A stretch of 64,000 bases of DNA from the NCBI GenBank assembly GCA_965153455.1, contig OZ234500.1, positions 15,933,579 to 15,997,578 of the forward strand, in the 5' to 3' direction. Of the stretch, positions 21,734 through 34,020 are shown piece after piece (position 1 is the stretch's first letter; every line of letters starts with the position of its first letter). The notes under the pieces were generated by a model. It did not search any database and was not told where the DNA came from. It saw only the letters and a list, made by a program, of their open reading frames with translations. Source of the DNA: Sphagnum compactum. Taxonomy: Eukaryota > Bryophyta > Sphagnopsida > Sphagnales. The translations under genes and the position numbers were made by a program.

Positions 21734-24700
21734 GATTGACAATTGTTGGCTTATTTGTGTGTGTGATGACAAATATATTTTGTTTGTGTACAAATGGATT
21801 TTAACTTTGATGGAAACCTCCTATTGGGTCACTATATCTTGCTCAAGGTATAATGGTTGAGATTTTTTGGTTATCCTCATTCAGCTCAAGTGACACCAAA
21901 TCCAACCACCAAAAATGAAAGTGAAGTCAAAAAATATGGGGTTCTTTCATATTCTTGTGTTTTGATTGTAGTTATGTTTTTTTGATTGGCAAAAAGGGAG
22001 TGAAATTCCTTGAGTGTGGAAAAGGGTTTTAGTTTATTTGTAATTATCATAACTACTTGACCTAAAATTTCTTTTTGTATGTAGAGGAAAATCGCAAAAC
22101 CTAATCTCTCTCCTAGCATCGCCTTCCAAGCAACTTACAAAATTTGCAAGCTCCTCACAAGCAAGCATAAGGTTTCTCCCTTCAAAGTTTAGGTTAGGTT
22201 TTTACAGGAGGGAAGGGTAGGTTAATTGGGGAGGGGGGGTTTGGCTTCCATTGATTTCGGACATGGGAATGAGGTTGATAGTTGGGACAATGTATAAACT
22301 CATCCGCCCTTCCCTTACATGTTAATCACTCCAAGGTTTTTTTCTTTGTATTTGAAAGCGCCTCCCTATGTGCAAGATGCTTGCGTCAATTGAAGGTGCG
22401 TTCTACCATTTGCATGCAAACCATCCACCGTTTCAAATTAAAAGCCTTTTGTACATTACACTAGGAACAATCTATTAATTCTAGTAAATTTCCACCGAAT
22501 TGTGTTTTTTTTTGATTTAAAATGGTGAAAAGTAACTGTTTTCTTTGGTTTAAAATTTTAAAGAAATTTTTAGATTCTTTATCAAGTAGTGATGAAGATA
22601 GAAGGATGCTTTAATCTTTCTTTTCTTTCATATTTTTTTAGGCAAAAAATATTTCTAAATAATTACCTATCTTATGGATGATTGCCACTTCAGGTACATC
22701 ACAATTGAAAAAATAAACTAGGGGGGGAGCGTGCTCCTGTGGGCCTACCCTAATTCTTGGGCCTATGACCTTCAACTTAGGGGAGGCCCTTGGGATGGGC
22801 CTTCCCCCCTATCATAAGGAACTTTCCAAAATTTCCCTTTGTAATTTCAGTCACAACCCATTTACAGAATTTCCCTCTAAAGTAGAAAGGCACCTTCCAC
22901 TCCCACAAAATCCCAATTCAAGGAACTTCCATTGATGAAAGAAAGATCCCAATTTTGTCCAAAAAAAAGGAAAAAAGAAAAAGAAAAAAGGTTTGTACAA
23001 GGCCCTTCCTGGGTTTAGGGTTTAGGGCCCTTCCAGGGTTGGATTTGAAATCATGGATTTATGCTTGATGTCATTGAGCTCAATTTGTTTGCATTGAATT
23101 TGAGTATTTTAAACAACTAAGATACAACAATTTTATTGTTTTTGCAAATGGTATTCATGATAATGTTAAAATAAAATAAAAATCCCAACTAGCTCAATGC
23201 TGACTGACTACTTACTCCAAATAATAACTTATTTGCCAAGGAAATAAATTTATTTAAAAATAAAATCATTGGTGAGTTTCAAGGTTTATATGATTTTTCA
23301 ATTTTTGATATAACATTCTTTTTAAAATTTGTGTTAGCATAGGTGGCAAGTCTTTTTATGACATAGCTCACACATGGCGATTTTTGTTTAATGATGTAGA
23401 AAATTTCAATAAGACGGTGAATTTTAAGTAGACAATTGGGCTATCAAAATTCTTTCATGTGTCATTTCCAAGTGTAGGTACAACCAATTTGGGTAGGTAG
23501 ATATTGCAAAAGCTACTTGGAGTAAAAAGGTGGCATTCAGGTGGTTGTGAAATATATATTTTTGTCAATCAAGTGGATAGGGTAAAAGTATGGGTAGGTG
23601 ACTTACTTTCGACATTTTGAAGAGTCTACATTTTACTCTACTCAAAATTCCTATGATTACAATAATTATTAAAATATAAATATTGTAATTATTTCTTATG
23701 CCTTTGGTCAAAATTATTAGGACACTTTATAAATATCACTAGACATGCGATTGGTCCAAAAATCCATTTGAAAGTTGAATATTTCGATATGAAGTGGACA
23801 ACAAATCATATAAATCATGAAAATCATGAAATTAAAAAGTTAAACAATCAAAATTTTTTTGTATCGAGAAATTTTCAATGCATTTTTTTTTAATGTTCAT
23901 TTTAACATCGTTATGGCATTTTTTTGAGTTCACCATTTTTTGTTTTATCTATGTGAAAAATGCAATGTCATCATTTCAAAAGTCCATTATGAGTCCACTA
24001 ATTTTTTAGAATTTATTCATATTTAAAAATATGATTCCCACTAAAATCTATTGCAACATGGATATTTCAAAAATTAACAATTTTAATGTTGAATATGACT
24101 TTACATTGTAAATTCATCTAAAATCTAAAAAAACTATGATTATGATAATCCAAAGAGTCCCTTTAATTGTGTTTTTACCCACTACTTGGGGTATCTTAAT
24201 TGTTATTCAATTGACTATGTTATCACAATGACAGTACTAACAAGTGTTTAGTAACCCGCAAAGCAAATTAGAACTTCACCTACATTAAATGACAAATTAT
24301 GCATTCAATAAACCAGTAGAGGAAGATTAGGTGGTGGTTGCTTGGGCTAGCTATGTAGGAAGTTGGGTTTTCAATTAGCCTAAAAAGTTAAAAATGAAAG
24401 TGATAGAATTCATTTAGATAAGGCCAACACCTTTTCAGGGAGGAATACTAGGGACTTCTTGATGTTACTAGTTCAAGTAGAAACATTTTGAGCTCAACAT
24501 TTGTTAAGCTAAAGGACTGCATATTAGCAATTGCAAGTTGCAAGATACATTGTATGAAGGAATTAAATAATTACTTTGTCCCTTTTGTGATTTTTCATGT
24601 AAACAAGTTGCTTCTATATTCTAATGACTCTAAAGTCTAGAGACTAAAGTTCATCCCTTACAACAAGTTCAAATTAACAACAATTAAAACAAAGAAATGT

Positions 24701-27700
24701 TCCATGAACCTATGAACATTTTGTCAATAAGCCTATTGCACAACTTACTATTCATGAAGGATAGTGGTTTAAAATATCTTTCATTTTTCCCACTTCTAAT
24801 CATTTTGGCAACTGCAATTTCCACCACCTTGATATATTTTAGAATCTTAAAAATTAGAATTTGGGAAGAAGTTAAATTCCGTCAAAATTTAGTAATAGGG
24901 TTCAAGTCATGTGGTTCCTTCATGTAACTTTTGCATTGTTTTCCATGGTGATCTTGAAAAGACTAACTTGCATATTCAAATTGACACTTCCATCCCATTA
25001 TTAGCCTTGAAATGCCAATTGCACCTTTTATGACCTCCAAGTGTTTGGAAAATTAAATTTTAGCAGAATCTTCTAAAAACCAATATTAAAGGCAAATTAT
25101 CCTTAGGGCATCCATTACAATTTGGGCAAGGAACTTCAATAATCAATTCATCCACATGGGCCATTGTAACGTTGTTGTTTCATAGAAATAACCACATTGA
25201 AAAACACTTGTGTAATCATACAAGACACACCATTATTAGTTGGATACTTATGCCTAGCTAACATGTGTTGCTTTAAATAATAAAAAACCAAATGATTAAT
25301 CCTTGTGGTTGGATTTGTGACCCATTTCATCATGATTCCCTTGTGTCTGACCTCCACCAAAACATCGAACCTACATGGAACACAAAGGATCTGACAATTG
25401 TGGTTGTGTTAGAATAAAGAACACATACATCCCCTTGGCACATTTTGACTATAGTTGAAATCACACACATACATTTCACATTTGGCTAAACTTGATAAGG
25501 TTTTGCATTACTTCCAACAACATAAGCACACATGACAAACCTAATAAGACTTTTATATTCATCAAGTGTTCCAAATTAGTAATAGCCTTAACATTTGTTA
25601 ATGCATCAAGCCCATATTTAGGAATTCAATGTGTAGTATTCCTCCATTTGTGTAGTGGGAGTAAACATATCAATCTACTTAGTGTGCACATTCCTCAAAA
25701 TTTTGTTCCTTATTGTTTCCATCAATTTTGCCAACTTTTGAAATTTGAGGTGATGTTTAAAGCTATGGGCAAAATGTACACCTTCATACGAAGATGGAAA
25801 AAATGAAAAAAAAAGTTGTTGGAGTAGACCTTTTACCCTTGAAATAAAAGGCAAGTGGTTTAAGGGTTGCATCGCCAAATTTGGATAATGGGCCATACAT
25901 TATGCACCCCAATCATGTGGGGTGCATATTAAATTTCTTGAATTTGTATTGTCACACCATTGCAAATGCCTTGAAACATATCTACGCCATTAGTTTCCAA
26001 TGAAATGTCAAGTTTCAAGGGCATGTTTTCCTTGGTTAGTGCACCTTATGTGATTAGGGTTTCACTGATTAATTTAATCAAAATTTTGCACCTACACCAT
26101 GAACCACACACTCCAAAAACAAAAATGTATGCACCCTCCTTTAGTTATGACCAACATACACATGCACATTGTCCCAAAATGGTCGTCCAAGCTTGTGACT
26201 TCATCACAACTTATATTAACATAATTAGATTGAACCACAACTTGTTTAATGGCATTTAACACTAGTTGGTGTGGTTGTGAACAACCATGGACCACATTGA
26301 ACTATCATTCTGGTGTTTTTCAAGGTTATTAAATCACACCAAGCTATTCAAATAAAAACTTCAGACTTTCAAAATTAGTGATTGGCATTCCTTCCATCAA
26401 CAAATGCAAATCAACGGCGAATTGGACAAGCTTTCGCTTATCATCATTCCCATCCCCTTTCATCACAAGATGCAAAATAATAAAATCCCTTACCACGCTT
26501 GCATAGATAGCTTTGCTTTAAGAATGTTGGCAATCTTTAGAAAAGAAAAGCTTACCTACTTATCTATGTACACACCATTCATGCTAATGTTTGCCTTCCC
26601 CTTTCTAGCATGTTTGGAAAGGTAGTCAAATTTAGGAACAAGAAAATGTTCCATGTGTTCAACCTTGGAACACATTTAACACTTCACAACATCTATCAAA
26701 CCATCCTCCCCAACAATAGATTTTGCCCATATATATTTGGCTACTCAATGTAAGTCCTAAAATTTTCAATGTGCATCATATGGGCTTGTTTTTGTTTTTT
26801 ATTTTGATCACTAGATATTGAAATTAAATTTATAGTTCAACAATTTGAAAAGCACTATGGATGCTACAAGGCAATTCAATTCAGAAGTAAAACTTTCATT
26901 CAAACAAACATCAAGGAATTCATTAGGGTTATGCAGCACACCTTGTGTTTGATTGCCAACATCAATAGGGTCTTGTGATTACATCCTATCACTAAAGAAA
27001 TACTTGAAGTGAATGTTAGGAGGTACCTTCAACAAAAGCATTATGTGGTCACTAACTGAAGGGGTTTGAAATTTAAAATTTGCAAACAATAATAAAACAT
27101 GAACCTTAACAAAAGCTTTGACCAATGCAAATCATGATGCTTGGGATGTGTAGAGGTGGGTGCAAGAATGAATTGACAAATTTTTGGACCATTTAATAAA
27201 TTAGTGTAAAGTGTTTGTCATTGTAATGACTATATTTGAAAAATAAATTTGAAAATTTGTCTATAAGGATTTATTTTCAGAATACCAACTTGAAAAAATA
27301 TTTGTTGCACTTTTTGAATTTGCATAATCAATGAAATCACACAAAAACTTGAAAATTGAAAATTATGGACTAAAATTTTAGCATCCAATTTTTATATGAA
27401 TTTTGAAATAGTTCAATGACTTATTATGTGTTTGTTAAGGACTTGATTTTGGTCAGATAACATATTAAAAAAATAAAGTTTAATTTTTTTACATGATGGC
27501 ATTTGTAGAATTTTATTTATGGTTTTTTGAACAAATTGAAAATAAGGGTTTTTCAAAAGTCCACAAAATATTTTTAAAAACGAAATTTTGTGGGCTACTC
27601 TCTTTTGCACACTTGTTTAGAAAAGAGATCTCTGATTGGGCTTTGAATTAAATTGAAAAAATACTCAAAAAATCAATTGGAAACCTTTGTAATTAAGGTT

Positions 27701-28340
27701 AATCCATAGAGAAAATCATAAATTTGGACTAAAAAGATGATAATTTCTTGCCGCACTTTGATCCACCCACTATTGCAACCATTTATAGGTGATCAACGTT
27801 GTTGTAAATATAATGTTGCTTTAGGCTTGCACAATGCATTGTTGCAACTTGCAATGATCTCAAATCCCATAGCCTAGTGAGCCCACTAATCCAAAAATTA
27901 AAGACCCAACCCTCATTCACCTTAAAGAAAAACTTGAAGTAAATTTAAAGCAAACTTGTTTGCTTGTAAAATGCAACTTGACAAAACAAGAGAGAGAAAA
28001 TGTTTGGTGAATTGGTTGGAGAAAGGAGTGTGTAATGGGGTATGAAATGGAAAGAGAATGTGAAAAATGTTGGCAAAAAGATCTCTTGGATGTTGTTGTG
28101 TATTGAAAGCGACATCGTCAAGCGACATGGTGATTGAGGCAAACACATGGCGATAAGATATATATGTGCATTGCTAGCTATGCAAATTTCAAGGATGTCA
28201 CCACTATTGGTTATCCTCAACCATTCAATCTAAGTGATAGGGTGACGTGGGCCATTAGATGTAGGCGAATTTATGGGATTTTTGGGGGGAAAAACTTATG
28301 CATGGTGATTGAAATCTATTTTTCGGAGTAGGAAAAAAGG
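21734..28340. other. Long AT-rich intergenic stretch, no recognisable gene
   Basis: About 6.6 kb of AT-rich DNA. Short open frames at 24697-24927, 25148-25360, 25492-25896 and 26005-26295 occur on both strands, mostly overlapping, and I recognise none of them. They could be remnants of a transposon protein. A TTTAGGG tract lies at 23011-23027. Nothing else is supportable. Confidence 0.45.
23011..23027 (+). repeat. Short interstitial telomere-like tract
   Basis: GGGTTTAGGGTTTAGGG: two and a half units of the plant telomere repeat, flanked by related GGCCCTTCC segments on both sides. Confidence 0.7.
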
Positions 28341-28360
28341 GAAAAAACCTTTAAAAAGAA

Positions 28361-28440
28361 AGGAATCTGCAACAAAATATTCTTGTATTATTTAGTATTA
28401 TGATTATTTGGCCAGGATGCGAAAATTTGCCACAAAAAAA
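28361..28440 (-). repeat. Dispersed sequence shared with 41341-41437
   Basis: On the minus strand: GTTTTTTTGTGGCAAATTTT, CGCATCCTGGCCAAATAATC, AATATTTTGTTGCAGATTCC, then TTTCTTTTTAAAGG. The plus strand at 41341-41437 has TTATTTGTGGCGAATTTTCG, AATATTTCTG, GATATTCTGTTGCAAATTAA and CTCTGTCTTTTTAAA in the same order with a small gap. Each copy lies at the edge where AT-rich DNA meets the GC-rich upstream region of a gene. Confidence 0.55.
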
Positions 28441-29081
28441 CTCCGTTTCTTGACTCCCCCCAAAGAAGGGGTGGGGGGGTGGGGGGAGTTCTCTTTTTTC
28501 CCTCTTTCCATGAGACGACGACAACTCTGAAGAGGAAGCAGGAAGCGTCCCGTCGCGCAAGCCGTCCGTCCGTCCGTCTGTTCCGTCCGTCGCGAAGGAC
28601 GTCGCGAAGGAGCTCCAGCGGCAAGGATTTGAGCATCACGTGAACATCGCCGTAGCAGGAGGAGCAGCATCCGGACTCCAGAGAGAGCCCCATGAGAGCA
28701 GACCATCATGGAATCCGGACAGAAACAAAGACATGCGACATGTAAGTATGTATCGATAGTCGCAACGCGCACGTGATCCGTAGATCAATGATGTCACAGC
28801 CCCCGGGAGGGAGGGAGGGAGGGAGGGGGGGCACCTCGATCCGGGCGCATGCAAATTACTTGCAGGCCCCAGGGATTGCTGAATCGTGTCATACCTCTTG
28901 CTTTGGATCTCAACCATGTGTATGCAAATCAAATCATAACAGCTTGATGCTGCCGCAACAGCAACTACTGGTGCTGTTGCGTTGTTGTATTCCCTTCTGA
29001 TGAGTAGTAGTACACTAGCTGCTGCTCGCCTCCTGTTTGCAGCTACTGCTGCTGTCAGGCCCTGCTGCTGTTGGAGGTTTT

Positions 29082-29113
<32 letters not shown>

Positions 29114-31090
29114 GCAAGAGTTGCAGGCAGGGAGAAAAGATCAGCAGCTCAGCTGGTAGGTACCCCCAAAATGTTGAACGCAGCAAGCCTGTGCAGTTTC
29201 CAGACTCGCGGTAGACACGTAGTAGTTATTATAGCTGCTGGTAAGTACCCAATGCATGTGAATTCCATTTTGTTGGAGCAGCTGCTACAGTATCTCCCAT
29301 GATCATCGGCGTCATCACGACAAGGCTGGATTTGCACAAGTCAAGCCCAGTTTACATAATGCAGGATCAAGCATGAGCCGCGACTAGATTTGCACACTAG
29401 TCATGTAATTCTGGTACCAGCAAGCTCATGAGTTCCAGAACCACCAGCTGCAGAGATTTATAATAGTATCCAAGGAATTAGCTGGTAGCAGCTGCAGCTG
29501 TGAATATGGACTCTGCATGACTCTCCAATATTGGAAATGTCCTTAGACCTAGTGCAGCAAGCTAGCTGGTTTGTTCTATTTCTGCAGTCTTCTGAATATC
29601 ATCACTGACGAATTCAATTCACTCCGGCCCGCGAGCTCCGAGTACTAGTCTCCAGCCTGCTGACATGAAGTGTCTGCATGATCTTTGTTGCAGAGAGCAG
29701 CACCTGTGCAGCTCGCTCTAATTTGCAGCAGCTGCTGCTCATGTGATGTTCTATTTCTAGATGCAAATATTCAAACTAGCTGTGTCGTAGTGGAGGACAA
29801 GGGTTGCATGATGAAGGCGTTGCAGCAGTCGTAGACTCGTCGTACCTATAACGCTGTAGTTCGTAATTACACTGGTCCGGGCTTCATCTCTTTCCTCCGT
29901 GTCGCTGCTGCAAACAGCTCGCACGCTTCATGTACGTGCGTCTCGTGTGTGGATACTGTCGCGCACCATCTCCCTTACGCTGTCAAAGCGCCTGCCGCAC
30001 TACCCACGCTGCTTGCTGCTGCTGCTGCTGCTGCTGCACAGGTAGCCTGCGTCTGTCTGTCTGGACTCTGGACCTGTCTAGTCTCGTGTTTTGTCCCGCT
30101 TCCACACTGCGTGCATGGTACAATGGAGAAATGGCTCCGTGATCTCGCATGATCTTCTGTTTTGTTTCTTTCTTGGGGGGGGGCGGCCAAGGGGACGGGG
30201 GGGAGCGGGGGGCGTCTTCCCTGACCTGCAGTTCTCTTCATGATCATGTGCGCCTCCAGTTGTACCGACTCTTTCTTTCTCTATTGCCGCTACGAATCAG
30301 CCATGAATCTTTTTGTTGTTGTTGTTCATTTCAGAGCTTCTCGTGCCATATTATCTAGTGTTGATCTAGTTCTCGGATTGTGTTTGTTTGAAGTTTAGTT
30401 CTGTTGAACATTCAAAGCTTGGTTGAGTTTTCTCTAGTAATCTCGGATTGTCTTTCTGCTGCATATATGTTTTTGATGTTGTAGTGTTCTTGCGCGCTGG
30501 ATTTCATAACCTGGTCTTCCCTTGCTTGTGTATTTCAGCCTTTTTCAAGTCACCCATGATGATGCAATAGACTTTGTCTCTTTTTATTAGCTGCGTTCTC
30601 CCTCTCTTTGCACACTCTCTTTGCAGCTCGTTGCCTTCTCTGTCTCTGTCTCTCTCTGTGGCTTCAACTCTCTCTCTCTCGCTCTCAGGTTTTTCCATTG
30701 CTCTACACCAGAATAGCAGTGTTGCTTGGGTCGCTTGTTGCATAGAGTAGTTCAGCCAGGCACGGTAGACCTGCAATCTTCCGAGTTTTTGTCGAACTGA
30801 ATACTAGCGAAGCTGACTGCAAGTCCACCGGGGCCTTTCCCTTCGTCGGAAGGATGCCGTGAGCAGTACTACACGCACCTCGTGACTTCCCAATTGGAGT
30901 GGCCATGAGTCTAGCGGTAGCGAAGCTCCACTACTAGGAACTCATGTCCGAAAGAACTCAATTCGCAGTTACTGAAGGGAGAATCGAGACATAGGAATTT
31001 GCAAAAAGACACTCGGGCTGGGACCGTCTCCATGCATCATGCGAACCTGAAGACGAGAGCATACACAAAAACGAGAGCTGGTTGGTTCGA
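28441..31090 (+). promoter_or_regulatory. Long GC-rich upstream region and leader of the BES1/BZR1 gene
   Basis: About 2.6 kb of GC-richer DNA precedes the ATG. It carries many simple repeats: (CCGT)n near 28563-28590, (GGGA)n at 28804-28830, (CT)n at 29086-29113, (CTG)n near 30007-30035, and more CT runs at 30600-30690. It also has scattered CAGCTG and GCTGCTG motifs. Frames are low-complexity, overlap on both strands and show no domain. The first in-frame ATG for the gene is 31091. The leader may contain introns, and the transcription start is not identifiable. Confidence 0.45.
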
Positions 31091-32818
31091 ATGGTAGATA
31101 GAGATCAGCAAGTCGCGGCAGCAGCAGCAGCAGCAGCAGAGAGAGAAATGACACCAGCAGCTGGTAGTACGCGACTACCCACTTGGAAGGAGAGGGAGAA
31201 CAACAAGAGAAGAGAACGACGACGACGCGCCATCGCAGCCAAGATCTTTGCAGGTCTACGTACTTACGGCAACTACAAGCTACCAAAACACTGCGACAAC
31301 AACGAAGTTCTCAAGGCTCTGTGTGCGGAAGCTGGCTGGACTGTGGAGGAGGACGGCAGGACCTACCGCCAGGTACACGTCTAGACAATCCTCATCAAAT
31401 CTTCTTCTTCTTCACAGCTGGTCAGGTTTGAGTATGAAAAATCCCGCTTTTGTTGTGCATGAGCTTGAGCATTCTGGTCACATTGGGTCTTTGCATTTCG
31501 GCAGGGAACCAACCCACGTCCTGCAGTAGAGCAGCAGACGGAAGTATGTACCGCAACTGGGCCGGCATCCGTAATTAGTCCTGCAGCATCATCGTATATT
31601 CCTGGAGCGAGTGTGGATGGCACCTCCTCCCTGATACCATGGCTCAAGGGCTTATCAGCTAGTGCGGCTGGAACAGGGGTCGGAGGAAATGGCCATGGTT
31701 GCTGCAACAGCTCCTCGACTGCTACTAGTGCTCCGGTCACACCTCCTTTGAGCTCTCCTAAATTAGCCAAAACGTCCTGTATCTCAGCTGCTAATCATGT
31801 CAAAGCAGATTGGGATGCAGCGATTGCTAAAGATACCGCAGTAGGCCGGCTTATAATTCCTGAGACTTTGTACAGCATGCAACAGCAGCAGCAGCAGCAG
31901 CCGGCATTCTCTCAAGCTGCTGCAGAAAAAGCAGAACTTTGGTCACAGTACTGCAGTACAAGCTTCCTTGCAGCAGCAGCATCAAACCAGCATTCACAAT
32001 TACACCAGGTTCTTCGTCCTGCAGCGTGCAGTAGCTATAACGGTGAAACTCCCGATGGCTGCCGCACTCCAGCTGCTGTAGAATCAGATTTCTCTCCGCG
32101 AAATTCTGCTGCTGCAACTGCTCTCACATTTGCTCACAATTACGTAAGCAGCAGCTCAACAAGCTCTGCAACCAAGTCATGGGCAAATGGGATCCGGGTA
32201 CAACGCACCCAAGGCAGCAGCTCTACAGCAGCAGACGTCCTGCAGGAGTTTAAAGCTGCTCCAGTTTCAGGAACGGCAAATTACGTCCTTAACGGAAGCC
32301 GCAATATGCAGCAGCGCTTTATAGATAAGAGCTCAATCCCGACTAGTCATCATGTCCTGTACTCTGATTCTACCTCAGAGACACCATATCTGAACCACCC
32401 ATGGCGCACTCGCTGCAGCACAACTCCAGGCTTACAATCTTCTGCTGCTACCAGCATGATGCAGCCTCGTGTCCTGCAGCATCAGGCTCGAAGCTGCTGC
32501 AGCCTTGAGGCAGCAGGACGTCTCCCTCATGCAAGCTGCAGTACATCAGCCTCAGGGCAGCAGCAGCTTAATAATTTGAATCCAGACTTGAAGGTGGAGA
32601 TTTCAGGTGTTGTATTACAAGTGCCATGGGAGGTAGCTGAAGATGTGGCTATGGTGGTGGGTTCAAGGACTAGTGGAATTACTAGGCCACCCACTGCAGT
32701 TCAAGAACCAGATGAGTTGGAGCTTACATTAGGGCCTTGCAGCAGCTCTACTACTCCACATCAAGCACCTGCATCTGATTCAGCTGCAGCAACACAAGTG
32801 GTCGTGCCAGACTTGTAA
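31091..32818 (+). CDS. BZR1: BES1/BZR1-family brassinosteroid-responsive transcription factor, two exons
   Basis: Predicted 531-aa nuclear protein. Exon 1 is 31091-31372 (donor GTACAC), exon 2 is 31505-32818 (acceptor TTTCGGCAG, stop TAA); the junction is phase 0. After an eight-Ala run at residues 9-16 comes the bHLH-like BZR DNA-binding domain, about residues 28-94 ([59 protein letters not shown]), which in the family binds BRRE and E-box motifs. Downstream, [10 protein letters not shown] (about 171-180) and the following HVKADWDAA match conserved blocks of the GSK3/BIN2-phosphorylated region. LELTLG at 499-504 is the C-terminal EAR motif that recruits TOPLESS corepressors. The usual KGCKPP after the intron is replaced by QGTNPRP. 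The protein is much longer than the ~310-350 residues common in angiosperms, mainly through Ser/Ala/Gln-rich filler (poly-Gln near residue 215). Function in brassinosteroid signalling is from family knowledge. In a non-seed plant its hormone link may differ. Confidence 0.93.
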
Positions 32819-33755
32819 AAAAAACTATCATCCATTTGAGCTAAGTCTTTTATTGCTGCAATTGTGGAAGCTCTTGGGTAGTAACTTAACTTAAATCTGT
32901 GCATAATATCATGCTAATTCAGATCCACTAATTCAGATTAAGAATAGTTTTACTTAGTGTTGTTCTGCCAGGGGCCACCATGAGGAAGCTTTATTGTAAG
33001 CTCCATGCCCTGGAGGTGTCTTGCTCTGAAAGCACTTGACATCATGCAGGTTGCAACTCTTAATATTTTCTTGAGCTGCCATTTGGAGGTAGGTACTGTA
33101 TTTTAGGAGCTTGGGCTCTCTCCAATTTTTATTGTTTTTTCTCTAGATTGCTCAACTGCTGGATCGATTTGATCTCTGCACCACTGTTAAATTTCAAGCT
33201 TAATACCAAACTTTCTAGAGAAAAATTCTTCTTTCACAGCTCATCAAATGCATGTTTCTTGCTCAAGATTGAGCAAAAATTAGCCTAGACTTGTTATTAT
33301 GTGGTATTTGTTAGCAACTTGGCTGATATCAAATTATGGATTTTCTCTCTCTCACTCACTCACTCACTCACTCACTTTGATCCAATCTTTGCACAACTTC
33401 TTAGGAGCTTAGAAAAGAAATTTCTGTTGAGGAAATTGCTTTGAGCAAATCTTGTAAACTTAGAATTCAGAAAAAACTTCACAAAGTTTAGGGTTTGATA
33501 TTGTCAATTTTATGTTTGGTTGACAAGCTAAATTTTCTTCAACTTTATGTTATGCATCTTGAGTTAAGAATTGCTTTTAGGTTTGGAATTGATACTGAAA
33601 TGGGTGATTATTCAAATACCCTTTTGTTGTGCAACCATATAAAGTCAACCTCCTAAAGAATGTTAAAACACTTGAAAGTAGGCTTGAACAACTATTTGCA
33701 TCACATAATTAAAAGGGTCACGCGCATTCGGAAATCACCAATAATGTGATGAGAA
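32819..33755 (+). other. 3' flank of the BES1/BZR1 gene
   Basis: Probable 3' untranslated region followed by AT-rich DNA. It contains a (CTCA)n microsatellite at about 33346-33377. No other gene. The copia 5' LTR starts at 33756. Confidence 0.45.
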
Positions 33756-34008
33756 TGTTGAAGAAACACACATGTAAGCAAATAAACCCACCTTTTATAG
33801 GCCTTGTCAATCAAGGCACAAAGACATGGTTTCAGTTGATTTCGAGGATTACATCTTAAATGATCCACTACAATACATGATAAGCCAAAAGATAATCCAT
33901 AGGACTTTAGTATTTAATGTTGAGTGGTTGTGCCTCATTTCATATGTTTTTTTGAGATCCATTGATCTAGTGCATACATTTGACGCAGTTTGTAGTTTTG
34001 ATTTTTCA
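33756..34008 (+). repeat. Copia 5' LTR
   Basis: Begins TGTTGAAGAAACACACATGT and ends TTTTTCA immediately before the primer-binding site, giving the TG...CA form of an LTR with a length of 253 bp. GGTTTCAGTTGATTTCGAGG, GATTACATCTTAAATGATCC and ATAGGACTTTAGTATTTAAT correspond to blocks in the 3' LTR at 37765. Confidence 0.8.
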
Positions 34009-34020
34009 TGGTATCAAAAC
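34009..34020 (+). other. Copia primer-binding site (initiator tRNA-Met type)
   Basis: TGGTATCAAAAC directly follows the LTR. The usual copia site complementary to initiator tRNA-Met starts TGGTATCAGAGC, so nine of the first ten bases match. Position and sequence fix the 5' LTR border. Confidence 0.7.

Noticed and set aside
24697-26625. Cluster of short frames on both strands as a possible gene
   Set aside because: No domain recognised, frames overlap on opposite strands, and no plausible splice structure. At best a transposon relic.
28351-30776. Several 60-120-codon frames upstream of BZR1, some antisense
   Set aside because: Low-complexity, mutually overlapping, no conserved motif. Composition alone explains their length.
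34009-34020. Possible tRNA-related sequence
   Set aside because: It is only the 12-nt primer-binding site of the copia element; no cloverleaf surrounds it.
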